Of a stretch of DNA of 64,000 nt, positions 55,312 through 63,846 are shown piece after piece. A program made the translations under genes and the position numbers. Source of the DNA: Pseudomonas sp. LS.1a (lineage in GTDB: Bacteria; Pseudomonadota; Gammaproteobacteria; Pseudomonadales; Pseudomonadaceae); NCBI RefSeq assembly GCF_022533585.1, contig NZ_CP092827.1, positions 5,426,001 to 5,490,000 of the forward strand, written 5' to 3'. The notes under the pieces are model-generated. The model worked only from the letters and a program-made list of their open reading frames with translations. It made no database searches and was not told where the DNA came from. Every line of letters begins with the position of its first letter. The first letter of the stretch is position 1.

Positions 55312-55382
55312 CAATCGCGACGCAAGGCCGCTCCCACAGGAGATTGCGGTTCCTTGTGGGAGCGGCCTTGCGTCGCGAATGG
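55312..55382. repeat. REPIN of a second subfamily
   Basis: The inverted pair reads GCGACGCAAGGCCGCTCCCACAG and complement. The conserved CCGCTCCCACAG part is shared but the palindromic head differs from the other 16. Located in the sbp-cysT gap, where it may lower the level of transporter mRNA relative to sbp. Confidence 0.88.
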
Positions 55383-55413
55383 GCCGCATAGCGGCCCCGC
55401 TTTTCCTTGGCGA

Positions 55414-56421
55414 TTACTGTGCCTGATAGATCTGGTCGAACACACCGCCATCGTTGAAGAATTTCGGTTGTGCAGTTTTCCAGCCACCAAAGTCCTTGTC
55501 GATGGTTACCAGGTCAAGTTTCGGGAACTGCTTGCCGAATTCGGCTGCGACCTTCTCGTCACGCGGGCGGTAGAAGTTCTCGGCGGCAATCTTCTGCCCG
55601 GCCGGGCTGTACAGGTGCTTGAGGTATTCGGTGGCAATCTCGGTATTGCCCTTCTTCTCGGCGTTCTTGTCCACCACCGCCACCGGCGGTTCGGCCAGGA
55701 TCGAAAGCGACGGCACGACGATCTCGAACTTGTCGGCACCACCGTCTTCCTTCAACGCCAGGAAGGCTTCGTTTTCCCACGCCAGCAGCACATCGCCCTG
55801 GCCGTTGTTGACGAAGGTGATGGTCGAGCCACGGGCGCCGGTGTCCAGCACCGGCACGTGCTTGAACAGCTCCTGCACGTATGCCTTGGCCTTCTCTTCG
55901 CTACCGCCGGTCTTCAGGCCATAGGCCCAGGCAGCCAGGAAGTTCCAGCGGGCGCCGCCGGAGGTTTTCGGGTTGGGGGTGATGACCGACACGTCTTTCT
56001 TGATCAGGTCGCCCCAGTCCTTGATGCCTTTCGGGTTGCCCTTGCGCACCAGGAACACGATGGTCGAGGTGTACGGGGTGCTGGCATCCGGCAGGCGGGT
56101 CTGCCAGTTGTCCGGCAGGGTCTTGCCGAGCTTGGCGACTTCGTCGATGTCACCGGCCAGGGCCAGGGTCACCACGTCGGCACGCAGACCGTCGATCACC
56201 GCACGGGCCTGCTTGCCCGAACCACCGTGGGATTGCTGGATCTTCACCTTGTCGCCCGGGTGGGCCTGCTGCCAGTGCTTGATGAACTCGGCGTTGTACT
56301 GCTGATACAGCTCGCGGGTCGGGTCGTAGGACACGTTCAGCAGTTCGTAGTCCTTGGCGATGGCGGAACCGGCAAAAACAGCACTGGCCAGGGCGGCAAG
56401 CGCATAACGGCGGATGGACAT
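55414..56421 (-). CDS. sbp: periplasmic sulfate-binding protein
   Basis: 335 residues. A signal peptide (residues 1-22, ending FAGSAIAK) is followed by [20 protein letters not shown], the start of the sulfate-binding family, then [18 protein letters not shown] and the ligand-site region [16 protein letters not shown]. It delivers sulfate to CysTWA. The start at 56421 is chosen because it has GGGAGC upstream; the ORF could be extended by 7 residues. Confidence 0.95.
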   Translation of the reverse strand: MSIRRYALAALASAVFAGSAIAKDYELLNVSYDPTRELYQQYNAEFIKHWQQAHPGDKVKIQQSHGGSGKQARAVIDGLRADVVTLALAGDIDEVAKLGKTLPDNWQTRLPDASTPYTSTIVFLVRKGNPKGIKDWGDLIKKDVSVITPNPKTSGGARWNFLAAWAYGLKTGGSEEKAKAYVQELFKHVPVLDTGARGSTITFVNNGQGDVLLAWENEAFLALKEDGGADKFEIVVPSLSILAEPPVAVVDKNAEKKGNTEIATEYLKHLYSPAGQKIAAENFYRPRDEKVAAEFGKQFPKLDLVTIDKDFGGWKTAQPKFFNDGGVFDQIYQAQ

Positions 56422-56469
56422 GGTGAAGCTCCCGATTGGCATTTTTCTAGTTTTGGATGTGTGGCGCGA

Positions 56470-56652
56470 TCAGCCGGCCTTGTTGCCGGGCTGCTGCAGG
56501 CGGAACTTCTCCTTGCGCTCGATCTGTACGACCTGAGCGTTGTGCACAGTGATCTCCACCGCACCGAATCGCAGGTCGCGCAGAGCGCTCTGGATTTCAC
56601 GCAGAATGGTGGCTTCGTCCTGACCGTCGATGCTACGCAGAGATGCACTCAT
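56470..56652 (-). CDS. oscA: OscA-like small protein (DUF2292)
   Basis: 60 residues, reading MSASLRSIDGQDEAT..IQSALRDLRFGAVEITVHNAQVVQIERKEKFRL. The VEITVHNxxVVQIERxEKxR core is the YezD/DUF2292 family. In Pseudomonas the gene just upstream of sbp is oscA, linked to organosulfur use and to chromate resistance under sulfur limitation. It has AAGGAG ahead of the ATG and lies 48 bp upstream of sbp on the same strand. Confidence 0.88.
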   Translation of the reverse strand: MSASLRSIDGQDEATILREIQSALRDLRFGAVEITVHNAQVVQIERKEKFRLQQPGNKAG

Positions 56653-56739
56653 GCTCGTTCTCCTTGGAGTGAGATGCCGGGCAGGGGTTTGAAGGGGATT
56701 TGTTGCCTGGCTTGAGGGCAATAGTAGTGAGGCGGAGTT

Positions 56740-56764
56740 ATTCTTAAAAATACTGTTTAAGAAT
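56740..56764. promoter_or_regulatory. inverted repeat upstream of oscA-sbp
   Basis: ATTCTTAAA-aatactg-TTTAAGAAT is a perfect 9-bp inverted repeat about 88-112 bp before the oscA start in an AT-rich tract. It is a candidate operator for a sulfur regulator such as CysB, but no experimental consensus was checked. Confidence 0.55.
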
Positions 56765-56810
56765 GTTTATATAACCAAAAACAAACGCTCATCCTGAAGA
56801 CAACAGAAGG

Positions 56811-56888
56811 CCCCGTGGGAGCGGGTTTACCCGCGAATGCGGCGGTAGATTCACCACCGCATTCGCGGGTAAACCCGCTCCCACAGGG
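56811..56888. repeat. REPIN
   Basis: Inverted REP pair CCCCGTGGGAGCGGGTTTAC and complement between the oscA promoter and the RND operon end. Confidence 0.92.
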
Positions 56889-56902
56889 TTCACTGCACGG
56901 CT

Positions 56903-59900
56903 TCAGGAATGTTTCTGTGGCTCGCGGATCTTGTACCAGGCCACATACAAGGCCGGCAGGAACAGCAGCGTCAGCAGGGTCGCCACGATGATCCCGCCGA
57001 TCATGGCGTAGGCCATCGGCCCCCAGAACACCTCGCGGGCAATCGGGATCATGCCCAGGCTCGCCGCCGCCGCGGTCAGCAGGATCGGCCGGCGCCGATG
57101 GTTGGTGGCTTCCACCACCGCATCCCACGGCGACAAGCCCTGGGCTTCGAACTCGTCGATCTGGGTCACCAGGATCACCGAGTTACGAATGATGATGCCC
57201 GCCAGCGCGAGAATGCCGAGAATCGCCACGAAGCCCATCGGCGTACCCGTGGGTACCAGCGCAATGATCACGCCAATCAACCCCAGCGGCGCCACGCTGA
57301 CCACCAGGAACAGCTTCTGCACGCTGTGCAGCTGGATCATCAGGAACGTCGCCATCAGGAACAGCATCAGCGGGATGACCTTGCGGATCGGCCCCTGGGC
57401 CTTGGCGCTCTCCTCCACCGTACCACCGGTGGCCACTTCGAAGCCCACCGGCAGCTTGCTGGCGAATTCGTCGATCTTCGGCTTCAACTGCGCCACCAGG
57501 TCGGTAGGCTGGATATCGCCGTTGACCGAGGCCTTGATGGTGATGGTCGGCTTGCGGTCACGGCGCCATACCAGCGGCTGCTCCAGTTCGTAGCGCACGG
57601 TGGCGAACGACAGCAGCGGGATCGAGGTGCCGTTGGGCGTGAGGATCTGCAGGTTCTGCAGGGTATCGGGTGAACCCCGCTCGTTGTCCTCGGCACGGGC
57701 GACCACGTCGACCAGATAGATGTTGTCGTTGACCTGGGTAATCTGCACGCCGCTGACGATGCTGTTCATCACATTGGCCACGTCCTCCGACGACAGACCA
57801 AGCTGGCGAGCCTTGTCCTGGGCGATTTCCACGCGTAGCACCTTACCCGGCTCATTCCAGTCGTAGATCATCTCGCCAATATGCTCGTTCTGGTCGAGCA
57901 AGGTGGCCAGCTCGATGGCGTGCTTGCGTACCTCGTCGATATTGGCGCCGCTGACCCGATACTGGATCGGCCGGCCCACCGGCGGGCCCATTTCCAGCGA
58001 CTGCACGTTGGTGCCGACGCCAACGAACTCTTCGTGCAGGATCTTCTGCAGCCGGTCCATCATGCCCTGGCGTTCTTCGAAGCCCTTGCTGACGATCACC
58101 AGCTGCGCGTAGTACGGGTTCTGCAACTGCTGGTCGAGGGGCAGGTAGAAGCGGATAGCGCCCTGGCCGATGTAGGTACTCCAGTGCACCAGGTCCGGGT
58201 CGTCCTTGATCCGCGCCTCGAAGCGGTCGACCACCTTGCGCGTCTCCTCGATCGACGCGTTCTGCGGCAGGTTGAGGTCGACGAGGATTTCCGGGCGGTC
58301 CGAGGACGGGAAGAACTGGTTCTGCACGAAGCGCTCGCAGAAGATCGCCAGGGCGAACAGCGCCACGGTGCCGATGATGGTCAGCCAGCGGTTGCGCATG
58401 CACCACAACAAACCATGCTCGAAGATTCGGCCGACACGGCCCGGCTCTGCTTCATGGGGCTTGAGCTTGGCACTGCTGAGAATGTGCACGCCGAGCACCG
58501 GGGCGAAGAACACCGCCACCACCCACGACACCATCAGCGCCACGGCAATCACCGCGAACAGCGTGTAGGTGTACTCGCCCGCCGAACTGGCGTTGAGGCC
58601 GATCGGCACGAAACCGGCCACCGTCACCAGGGTACCGGTTAGCATGGGGAAGGCCGTTGAGGTATAGGCAAAGGTCGCCGCCTGCTCCTTGCTTTCGCCC
58701 ATTTCCAGCCGCGTGACCATCACCTCCACGGTGATCATCGCATCGTCCACCAGCAAGCCCAGGGCGATGATCAGCGCCCCCAGCGAAATCCGCTGCATGG
58801 TGATGCCACTGTATTCCATGAACACGAACACCATGGCCAGCACCAACGGGATCGAGCAGGCCACTACCAGCCCGGCACGCACGCCGAGGCTGACGAAGCT
58901 CACCGCCAGCACGATCACCACCGCCTCGAACAGCGCACTGGTGAAGCCGCCGACCGCTTGCTTGACCACCACGGCCTGGTCGGAAACGGTGTGTACCCCG
59001 ACGCCCACCGGCAGGTCTTCGACCACTTGATCCATGCGCTTTTTCAGCGCCGCACCAAACACCTGGATATTGCCACCGGCCTTCATGCCGATGGCCAGGC
59101 CCAGCGCCGTCTGGCCGTTGTAGCGGAACATCGGCGAAGGGGGATCGACGTAGCCGCGCTCGATATCGGCGATATCGGCCAGGCGGAAGAAGCGGTCGTT
59201 GATCTTCAGGTTGACGGTTTGCAGGTCCTTTTCCGAAGTGAACTGTCCGGAGGTACGCACCGAGATACGCTCCGGTCCGGCCTCGATCACCCCGGCTGGG
59301 GTCACGGCGTTTTGCGATTGCAGGGCCTGCATGACCTGGCGCTGGTCGATGCCCAGGGCTGCCAGCTTGCGGGTGGAGAAGTTCAGGTACAGCACTTCGT
59401 CCTGGGTGCCGATCAGCTCGATCTTGCCGATGTTGGGTACATCGCGCACTTCGGCCCGCGCCTGTTCCACGTAGTCGCGCAGCTGGCGCAGGGTCAGCCC
59501 GTCGGCAGTGAAGGCGTAGATCGAACCGAACACATCGCCGAATTCATCGTTGAACCCGGGCCCCTGGATACCCGCCGGGAATTCACCACGAATGTCCTGG
59601 ATCTTCTTGCGCACCTGGTACCAGATTTCCGGGATGTCCTTGGCCTTGGTGGTATCGCGCAGGTAGACGTAAACCGTGGATTCGCCTGGGCGGGTGTAGC
59701 TTTTGGTGTAATCGAGGGAGTCGAGTTCCTCGAGCTTCTTCTCGATACGGTCGGTGACCTGGTACAGGGTTTCGTCCTGGGTCGCGCCGGGCCAGCGGGT
59801 CTGGATGACCATGGTCTTGATGGTGAACGACGGGTCTTCCTCACGGCCCAGGTTGAAGTAAGAGAAAATCCCCATCAGCAGGCCAACGAACATCAGGTAC

Positions 59901-59956
59901 CAGACGAACGATTGATGCTTGAGTGCCCAGTCGGACAGGTTGAAGCTTCCTTTCAT
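56903..59956 (-). CDS. RND efflux transporter, inner-membrane permease
   Basis: 1017 residues with twelve helices and two large periplasmic loops. N-terminal KGSFNLSDWALKHQSFVWYLMFVGLLMGIFSYFNLGREEDPSFTIK and the LIIALGLLVDDAMITVEVMV helix (proton-relay Asp-Asp) mark the HAE1/AcrB family. Of this family it most resembles the branch with two dedicated adaptors (TriC-like). Last gene of a three-gene operon, overlapping the adaptor by 4 bp. Substrate unknown. Confidence 0.93.
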   Translation of the reverse strand: MKGSFNLSDWALKHQSFVWYLMFVGLLMGIFSYFNLGREEDPSFTIKTMVIQTRWPGATQDETLYQVTDRIEKKLEELDSLDYTKSYTRPGESTVYVYLRDTTKAKDIPEIWYQVRKKIQDIRGEFPAGIQGPGFNDEFGDVFGSIYAFTADGLTLRQLRDYVEQARAEVRDVPNIGKIELIGTQDEVLYLNFSTRKLAALGIDQRQVMQALQSQNAVTPAGVIEAGPERISVRTSGQFTSEKDLQTVNLKINDRFFRLADIADIERGYVDPPSPMFRYNGQTALGLAIGMKAGGNIQVFGAALKKRMDQVVEDLPVGVGVHTVSDQAVVVKQAVGGFTSALFEAVVIVLAVSFVSLGVRAGLVVACSIPLVLAMVFVFMEYSGITMQRISLGALIIALGLLVDDAMITVEVMVTRLEMGESKEQAATFAYTSTAFPMLTGTLVTVAGFVPIGLNASSAGEYTYTLFAVIAVALMVSWVVAVFFAPVLGVHILSSAKLKPHEAEPGRVGRIFEHGLLWCMRNRWLTIIGTVALFALAIFCERFVQNQFFPSSDRPEILVDLNLPQNASIEETRKVVDRFEARIKDDPDLVHWSTYIGQGAIRFYLPLDQQLQNPYYAQLVIVSKGFEERQGMMDRLQKILHEEFVGVGTNVQSLEMGPPVGRPIQYRVSGANIDEVRKHAIELATLLDQNEHIGEMIYDWNEPGKVLRVEIAQDKARQLGLSSEDVANVMNSIVSGVQITQVNDNIYLVDVVARAEDNERGSPDTLQNLQILTPNGTSIPLLSFATVRYELEQPLVWRRDRKPTITIKASVNGDIQPTDLVAQLKPKIDEFASKLPVGFEVATGGTVEESAKAQGPIRKVIPLMLFLMATFLMIQLHSVQKLFLVVSVAPLGLIGVIIALVPTGTPMGFVAILGILALAGIIIRNSVILVTQIDEFEAQGLSPWDAVVEATNHRRRPILLTAAAASLGMIPIAREVFWGPMAYAMIGGIIVATLLTLLFLPALYVAWYKIREPQKHS

Positions 59957-61020
59957 TGCGCATCCTCGTCGAAGGTGACCTTCTGGCCAGGCTTGAGGCT
60001 GTTGACGCCGGCGGTGACCACACGCTCGCCGGGCTGTACGCCAGCGGTCAGCACGATGCTGTCGGCGGTGCGGTCGATCAGGGCCACGTCACGGGTGGCC
60101 ACGGTCTTCTGTTGCGTATCGATCACCCACACCTGGGTCTTGCCGTCACGCTCGAGCAAGGCACTCAAGGGCAGTTCGCTGCGCGGCGACACCTGCGAAC
60201 TCAGAGTCACGCTGATGGCAGTGCCCAGGTGGAAGGCCGCCGGTGTGCTGGCCAGGGTCAGGCGGGCGCGGCGGGTGCGGGTGGTGGCGTCGGCCTGGGG
60301 CTCCAGCTCGCGCAGGCTGGCGGTGGTGTTGATGGTCGGGTCCAGCTGCGAAGCAACGGTGAAGGTCAGGCCTTTGCTCAACTGCTCGGCCAGGCCGATC
60401 GGCAGGTCGATCACCGCTTCCTTCACATCCGGCCGGGCCAGGGTTACCACGGCCTGGCCGGCGGTGACGGTTTGCCCGGCTTCGGCCTTCCAGGCGGTGA
60501 TTACCGCGGCGTGGTCGGTGCGCAGGGTGCTGTAGTCGAGCTGATCACGTGCCTGGCTGAGTGCAGAGCGCGCCTGCTCCAACGCCGCACTGGTGGTTTT
60601 CAGGTTGGTCTGGGCGATATCCAGCTGGGCCTGGGCGCCTACGCCACGGTCGTACAGCTGTTGCTGGCGGCGGGCATCGGCCTGGGCGTTGATCCACTGC
60701 GCCTGCACCTTGGCCAGGTCGCCTTCGGCGGCGCGCAGCTGGTTCTGCTGGTCGGTCGGGTCGAGCGTGGCCAGGATGTCACCCGGTTTCACCTGGGCGC
60801 CCACATCCAGCCAGCGCCGGGCAATACGTCCGGAAACCCGGAAACCCAAGGTGCTTTCGAAACGTGCCTGGATACTGCCGGCGAAACGGCCCAACTGCGA
60901 CTGCACCTGGGGTTCGACCTTGACCGACAGCACCGGCCGAATCGGCTCTGGTACCTCGTCCTCGCTACTGCAACCGGCCAGCAGCACGCCAGCCGACAGC
61001 ATCAGCAGCAGGCGCTTCAT
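59953..61020 (-). CDS. RND efflux periplasmic adaptor (membrane fusion lipoprotein) 2
   Basis: 355 residues. A lipoprotein signal (SAGVLLAGCSSED) is followed by the lipoyl/HlyD_D23 core with hairpin: GRFAGSIQARFESTLGFRVSGRI, a coiled coil in DLAKVQAQWINAQADARRQQQLYDRG, and a beta-barrel. It overlaps both neighbours by 4 bp. One of two adjacent adaptors; both probably assemble with the single permease. Confidence 0.93.
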   Translation of the reverse strand: MKRLLLMLSAGVLLAGCSSEDEVPEPIRPVLSVKVEPQVQSQLGRFAGSIQARFESTLGFRVSGRIARRWLDVGAQVKPGDILATLDPTDQQNQLRAAEGDLAKVQAQWINAQADARRQQQLYDRGVGAQAQLDIAQTNLKTTSAALEQARSALSQARDQLDYSTLRTDHAAVITAWKAEAGQTVTAGQAVVTLARPDVKEAVIDLPIGLAEQLSKGLTFTVASQLDPTINTTASLRELEPQADATTRTRRARLTLASTPAAFHLGTAISVTLSSQVSPRSELPLSALLERDGKTQVWVIDTQQKTVATRDVALIDRTADSIVLTAGVQPGERVVTAGVNSLKPGQKVTFDEDAQ

Positions 61021-62105
61021 AGCTCACCCCCTTGGGCCCTGGCGTCGACCTTCTGCACCTGCATGCCGGGGTGCAGCAACTGCCCGCCATTGACCACCAC
61101 GGTTTCGCCGCCCTTCAGGCCACTGGCGACCACGATCCTGCCGGTGAGGTAACGGCTGACTTCGACCTTGCGCAGCTCTACCTTGTCGCCCTCGCCCACT
61201 ACCCAGACGGCAGGCTCATGCAGGGCCTTGGTCAGTGCCGACCATGGCAGCTCGACACTTGGCCGGCCCTGGGCATTGGTGGTGGCGGTAACCGGTGCAC
61301 CCAGTTGCATCCCTGGCGGTACATCCCTCAGCCCGACCTTGACCTGTACCGTGCCGCTTTGTGCGGACACCGTGGGGGTGATTTCGCGCACGAAGCCACG
61401 GGCCTGGACCTTCGGGTCATCCAGCAGGCTGACGATCACGCCGGCATCGCTGGGCGGGGCCACCAGCAGCGATTCGTAGACGTTGAACACCGCGTCGCGG
61501 TCGCCATCGGTGGCCAGGCTGAAGATCGGCATGGTCGCCTGCACCACCTGGCCGACCTCGGCCTGGCGCTCGGTGATGACACCATCAGCCTCGGAGACCA
61601 GCGCGGTATAGCTCAATTGTTCGTTGGCGTTGGCCAATTGCGCCTGTGCGGCCTTGAGCGCGCTCTGGTTGCTGCGCAGCGCGGCTTCGGCGGAATCGTA
61701 TTCGCTCTGACTGGTGTAGCCCTTGGGCAGCAGTTTTTGCTGGCGCACGAAGGCGGCGCTGGTCTGGGTGACCCGCGCCTGCGCGGCGAACACCTCGGCC
61801 TTGGCCGAGTCGACATTGTTCTGCAGGTCTTTCGGGTCCAGCCGCGCCAGCACCTGGTTGGCCTTGACGTGATCGCCCACATCGACGCTTCGCGAAATGA
61901 TCTTGCCGCCGACGCGGAACGACAGGTCGGTCTGCACCCGTGCCTGCACATCGCCGGTCAGGGTGACCCTGGCAGCGAAATCGGTGGGTGATACCTGTTG
62001 CACGCCTACGCGTGGCAGTGTTTCGGTGGTTTCTTCCTTACTACAGCCCGACAGCAGGGACACAAGCCCCAGGCAGACGACCAACAGCGGACGTATCAAC
62101 GTCAT
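61017..62105 (-). CDS. RND efflux periplasmic adaptor (membrane fusion lipoprotein) 1
   Basis: 362 residues. Lipoprotein signal with LVSLLSGCSKEE, then TLTGDVQARVQTDLSFRVGGKI and a helical hairpin region. First gene of the operon, with GGAG ahead of the ATG at 62105. The sequence is clearly related to the second adaptor but not near-identical. Two adaptors with one RND permease is the TriABC pattern; no outer-membrane channel gene is in the window. Confidence 0.93.
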   Translation of the reverse strand: MTLIRPLLVVCLGLVSLLSGCSKEETTETLPRVGVQQVSPTDFAARVTLTGDVQARVQTDLSFRVGGKIISRSVDVGDHVKANQVLARLDPKDLQNNVDSAKAEVFAAQARVTQTSAAFVRQQKLLPKGYTSQSEYDSAEAALRSNQSALKAAQAQLANANEQLSYTALVSEADGVITERQAEVGQVVQATMPIFSLATDGDRDAVFNVYESLLVAPPSDAGVIVSLLDDPKVQARGFVREITPTVSAQSGTVQVKVGLRDVPPGMQLGAPVTATTNAQGRPSVELPWSALTKALHEPAVWVVGEGDKVELRKVEVSRYLTGRIVVASGLKGGETVVVNGGQLLHPGMQVQKVDARAQGGEL

Positions 62106-62256
62106 GCAGGCTCCTTGCTTGCGCGCAAATGATTCGTGGGATGCGACTGTCAGCGTAGTTCAGGGTTGGACAAACGGCACTGGCCATATGCGCAAGGGAG
62201 GCATACCGAATGCTGGCGACACAGGGCAGGTTCGGCACAAGGTTTTCGTTGAAAAC

Positions 62257-62272
62257 CTGGCATTTCTGCCAG
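62257..62272. other. hairpin in the RND-Rhs intergenic region
   Basis: CTGGCA-tttc-TGCCAG, a small perfect hairpin in the 273-bp gap between the divergent RND operon and the second Rhs gene. It may be an operator or just a chance dyad. No regulator gene is present in the gap. Confidence 0.35.
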
Positions 62273-62378
62273 TAGCCGATTTTTGCCAGGGCATTACATA
62301 GTGTCCCCAACCGGTCGCCCCGACAGTGGCACCACAGAGAGGCATTTTTCTGTTCCCCCTTGAACCCTCGGAGGCCCC

Positions 62379-63242
62379 ATGGCCGCTGCAAAAAGTTTAC
62401 GCCGCTTCTACCAGAACGGCCGTGTTTCCACCGAACTCGGCGGGTCTGTATCACGCTCCATCTTCCGGCATCAGGGTAGCCTCCTGGCGCAATGCACGTC
62501 AGGTGCTGAGGTATCGCGCTCAATCATGACGGTGAACAATACCAACACCGTCATGAGCGAATTTGGACACGCCGGTAAGGTGCAGTTCGCTTATACCCCC
62601 TATGGCCGACGCCCGGCCCAGAGCGAAGCGAACAACCCCTTGGCATTCAACGGCGAGCAACTGGACACGGCAACAGGCGGTTACTTGCTAGGCAATGGCT
62701 ATCGCCTGTTCAGCCCCACGCACAAGAGGTTCTGTAGCCCAGATAATTCAAGCCCGTTTGATGAAGGTGGCCCGAACGCTTATGCGTACTGTGTCGGGGA
62801 TCCGGTAAATAGTACTGATCCTACGGGGCACTTTTCCCGTCGGGCACTCTTGTTAGCTACTTCAGCAGCCTTGGGGACAACATTAGCAGCAGTCGTTGCA
62901 GCGGCCGCTACGAAGTCCAAAACAGCCGAAATTATTGCAGGCGCTGCATTGGCTGCTACTTCTATTGTGGGTGCTTATATTGCTCTGAGGTCAAACAATA
63001 TACGGCCACTAGTTGCACAGCTCTCGCAGCGCAGGCAGCGAACAGCAGTTGAACCTCCTCCCTACGACACACTCTTCCCCGAAGTTCCACCTCCGTCTTA
63101 CGCGAATGCAACCCGTTCCACGGATATTGAAATGACCACATTCGCTAATATCGGAGACAGTCAGAGAGTCAGCATTCCCGGAGCTGCACCTCCCCCTTAC
63201 CAGGTGGCTATGTCCGCTAGTAATGTTCGCAACCCGGAATGA
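62379..63242 (+). CDS. short Rhs-core protein with membrane segment and PPxY tail
   Basis: 287 residues. Residues about 60-150 form the terminal Rhs core (FAYTPYGRRPAQ, LAFNGEQLD, YLLGNGYRLFSPTHKRF, GGPNAYAYCVGDPVNSTDPTGHF). Residues about 155-205 hold two alanine-rich hydrophobic stretches that could span a membrane. The tail is proline- and tyrosine-rich with three PPxY motifs: PPPY 226-229, PPSY 238-241 and PPPY 271-274. The start at 62379 has GGAGG close upstream. No shell repeats, immunity gene or VgrG is adjacent. Tail function is unknown. Confidence 0.75.
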   Translation: MAAAKSLRRFYQNGRVSTELGGSVSRSIFRHQGSLLAQCTSGAEVSRSIMTVNNTNTVMSEFGHAGKVQFAYTPYGRRPAQSEANNPLAFNGEQLDTATGGYLLGNGYRLFSPTHKRFCSPDNSSPFDEGGPNAYAYCVGDPVNSTDPTGHFSRRALLLATSAALGTTLAAVVAAAATKSKTAEIIAGAALAATSIVGAYIALRSNNIRPLVAQLSQRRQRTAVEPPPYDTLFPEVPPPSYANATRSTDIEMTTFANIGDSQRVSIPGAAPPPYQVAMSASNVRNPE

Positions 63243-63293
63243 AATTCAGGGTTCAATGACGGAGATCAGTTCGGCATTTTCAGCGCCTGCGCG

Positions 63294-63390
63294 GGCCTTT
63301 TCGCGGGTGAACCCGCTCCCACAGGTATTGAGCAAACCCTGAAGGCTGCAGATGATCCTGTGGGAGCGGGTTTACCCGCGAAGGGGCCGG
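63294..63390. repeat. REPIN
   Basis: Inverted REP pair between the second Rhs gene and the convergent DUF3077-like gene. Confidence 0.92.
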
Positions 63391-63396
63391 TACAGG

Positions 63397-63669
63397 TCAG
63401 AGCTGCACTGAAGCCTTGTTCAGTCCCAGTTCAATGTCATCAATCAATGCTTTGGCAAAGCCACTGAGAATTCTCGCGGCGCTGCCGGCCAGGCGGTCAT
63501 TTTCCATCTCGGCTTCAGTCGTCAGGTGATTGATGCACCCGAGCATTACGGAGAGTTCGGAGAAGGCATGGTTGAAGGGGATGTTGGCCTGGACGCGGAA
63601 CAGGTCCATGCAGGTTTCGCGGCCGACGGTGCTGCTGTTTTTTGGGTGATTTGGAACGTGCGTTGTCAT
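63397..63669 (-). CDS. DUF3077-like small protein
   Basis: 90 residues. The segment FRVQANIPFNHAFSELSVMLGCINHLTTEAEMENDRLAGSAARIL and the helical end ALIDDIELGLNKASVQL fit the DUF3077 type common in Pseudomonas; other DUF families of similar size are possible. ATG 63669 gives MTTHVPNHPKN; the frame is open further upstream to 63792, but that part overlaps the hairpin region. Function unknown. Confidence 0.65.
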   Translation of the reverse strand: MTTHVPNHPKNSSTVGRETCMDLFRVQANIPFNHAFSELSVMLGCINHLTTEAEMENDRLAGSAARILSGFAKALIDDIELGLNKASVQL

Positions 63670-63741
63670 GGTCGGAATCCAATGTCGTTTATGGAACCGC
63701 CAGCTCATCTTTCTCACGGATAAGGGGTGGCAGCCGTACGC

Positions 63742-63846
63742 GGGGTGAGAAAACCGAGGACATTGAACCCGGCCAGGCCGAGGCCTGCCCACGCAAGGCC
63801 GCCATGACAGGAAGCCTGTTCAACATCGAGCGGGTTTCTCACACCC
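63742..63846 (-). other. long imperfect hairpin, possible structured leader
   Basis: On the minus strand GGGTGTGAGAAACC pairs with GGTTTTCTCACCCC (about 13 bp, two single-base bulges), and GATGTTGAAC pairs with GTTCAATGTC (10 bp including two G-U pairs). A smaller hairpin CAGGCctcgGCCTG lies inside. The G-U pairs are C/A mismatches on the plus strand, so the fold fits RNA from the minus strand, the direction of the DUF3077-like gene starting 73 bp downstream. It could also be a repeat or mobile-element remnant. Confidence 0.45.

Noticed and set aside
9673..63390. Repeated GCGGGTAAACCCGCTCCCACAG units suggestive of a CRISPR array
   Set aside because: Copies are paired and inverted at separate intergenic sites, not tandem direct repeats with spacers; they are REP elements.
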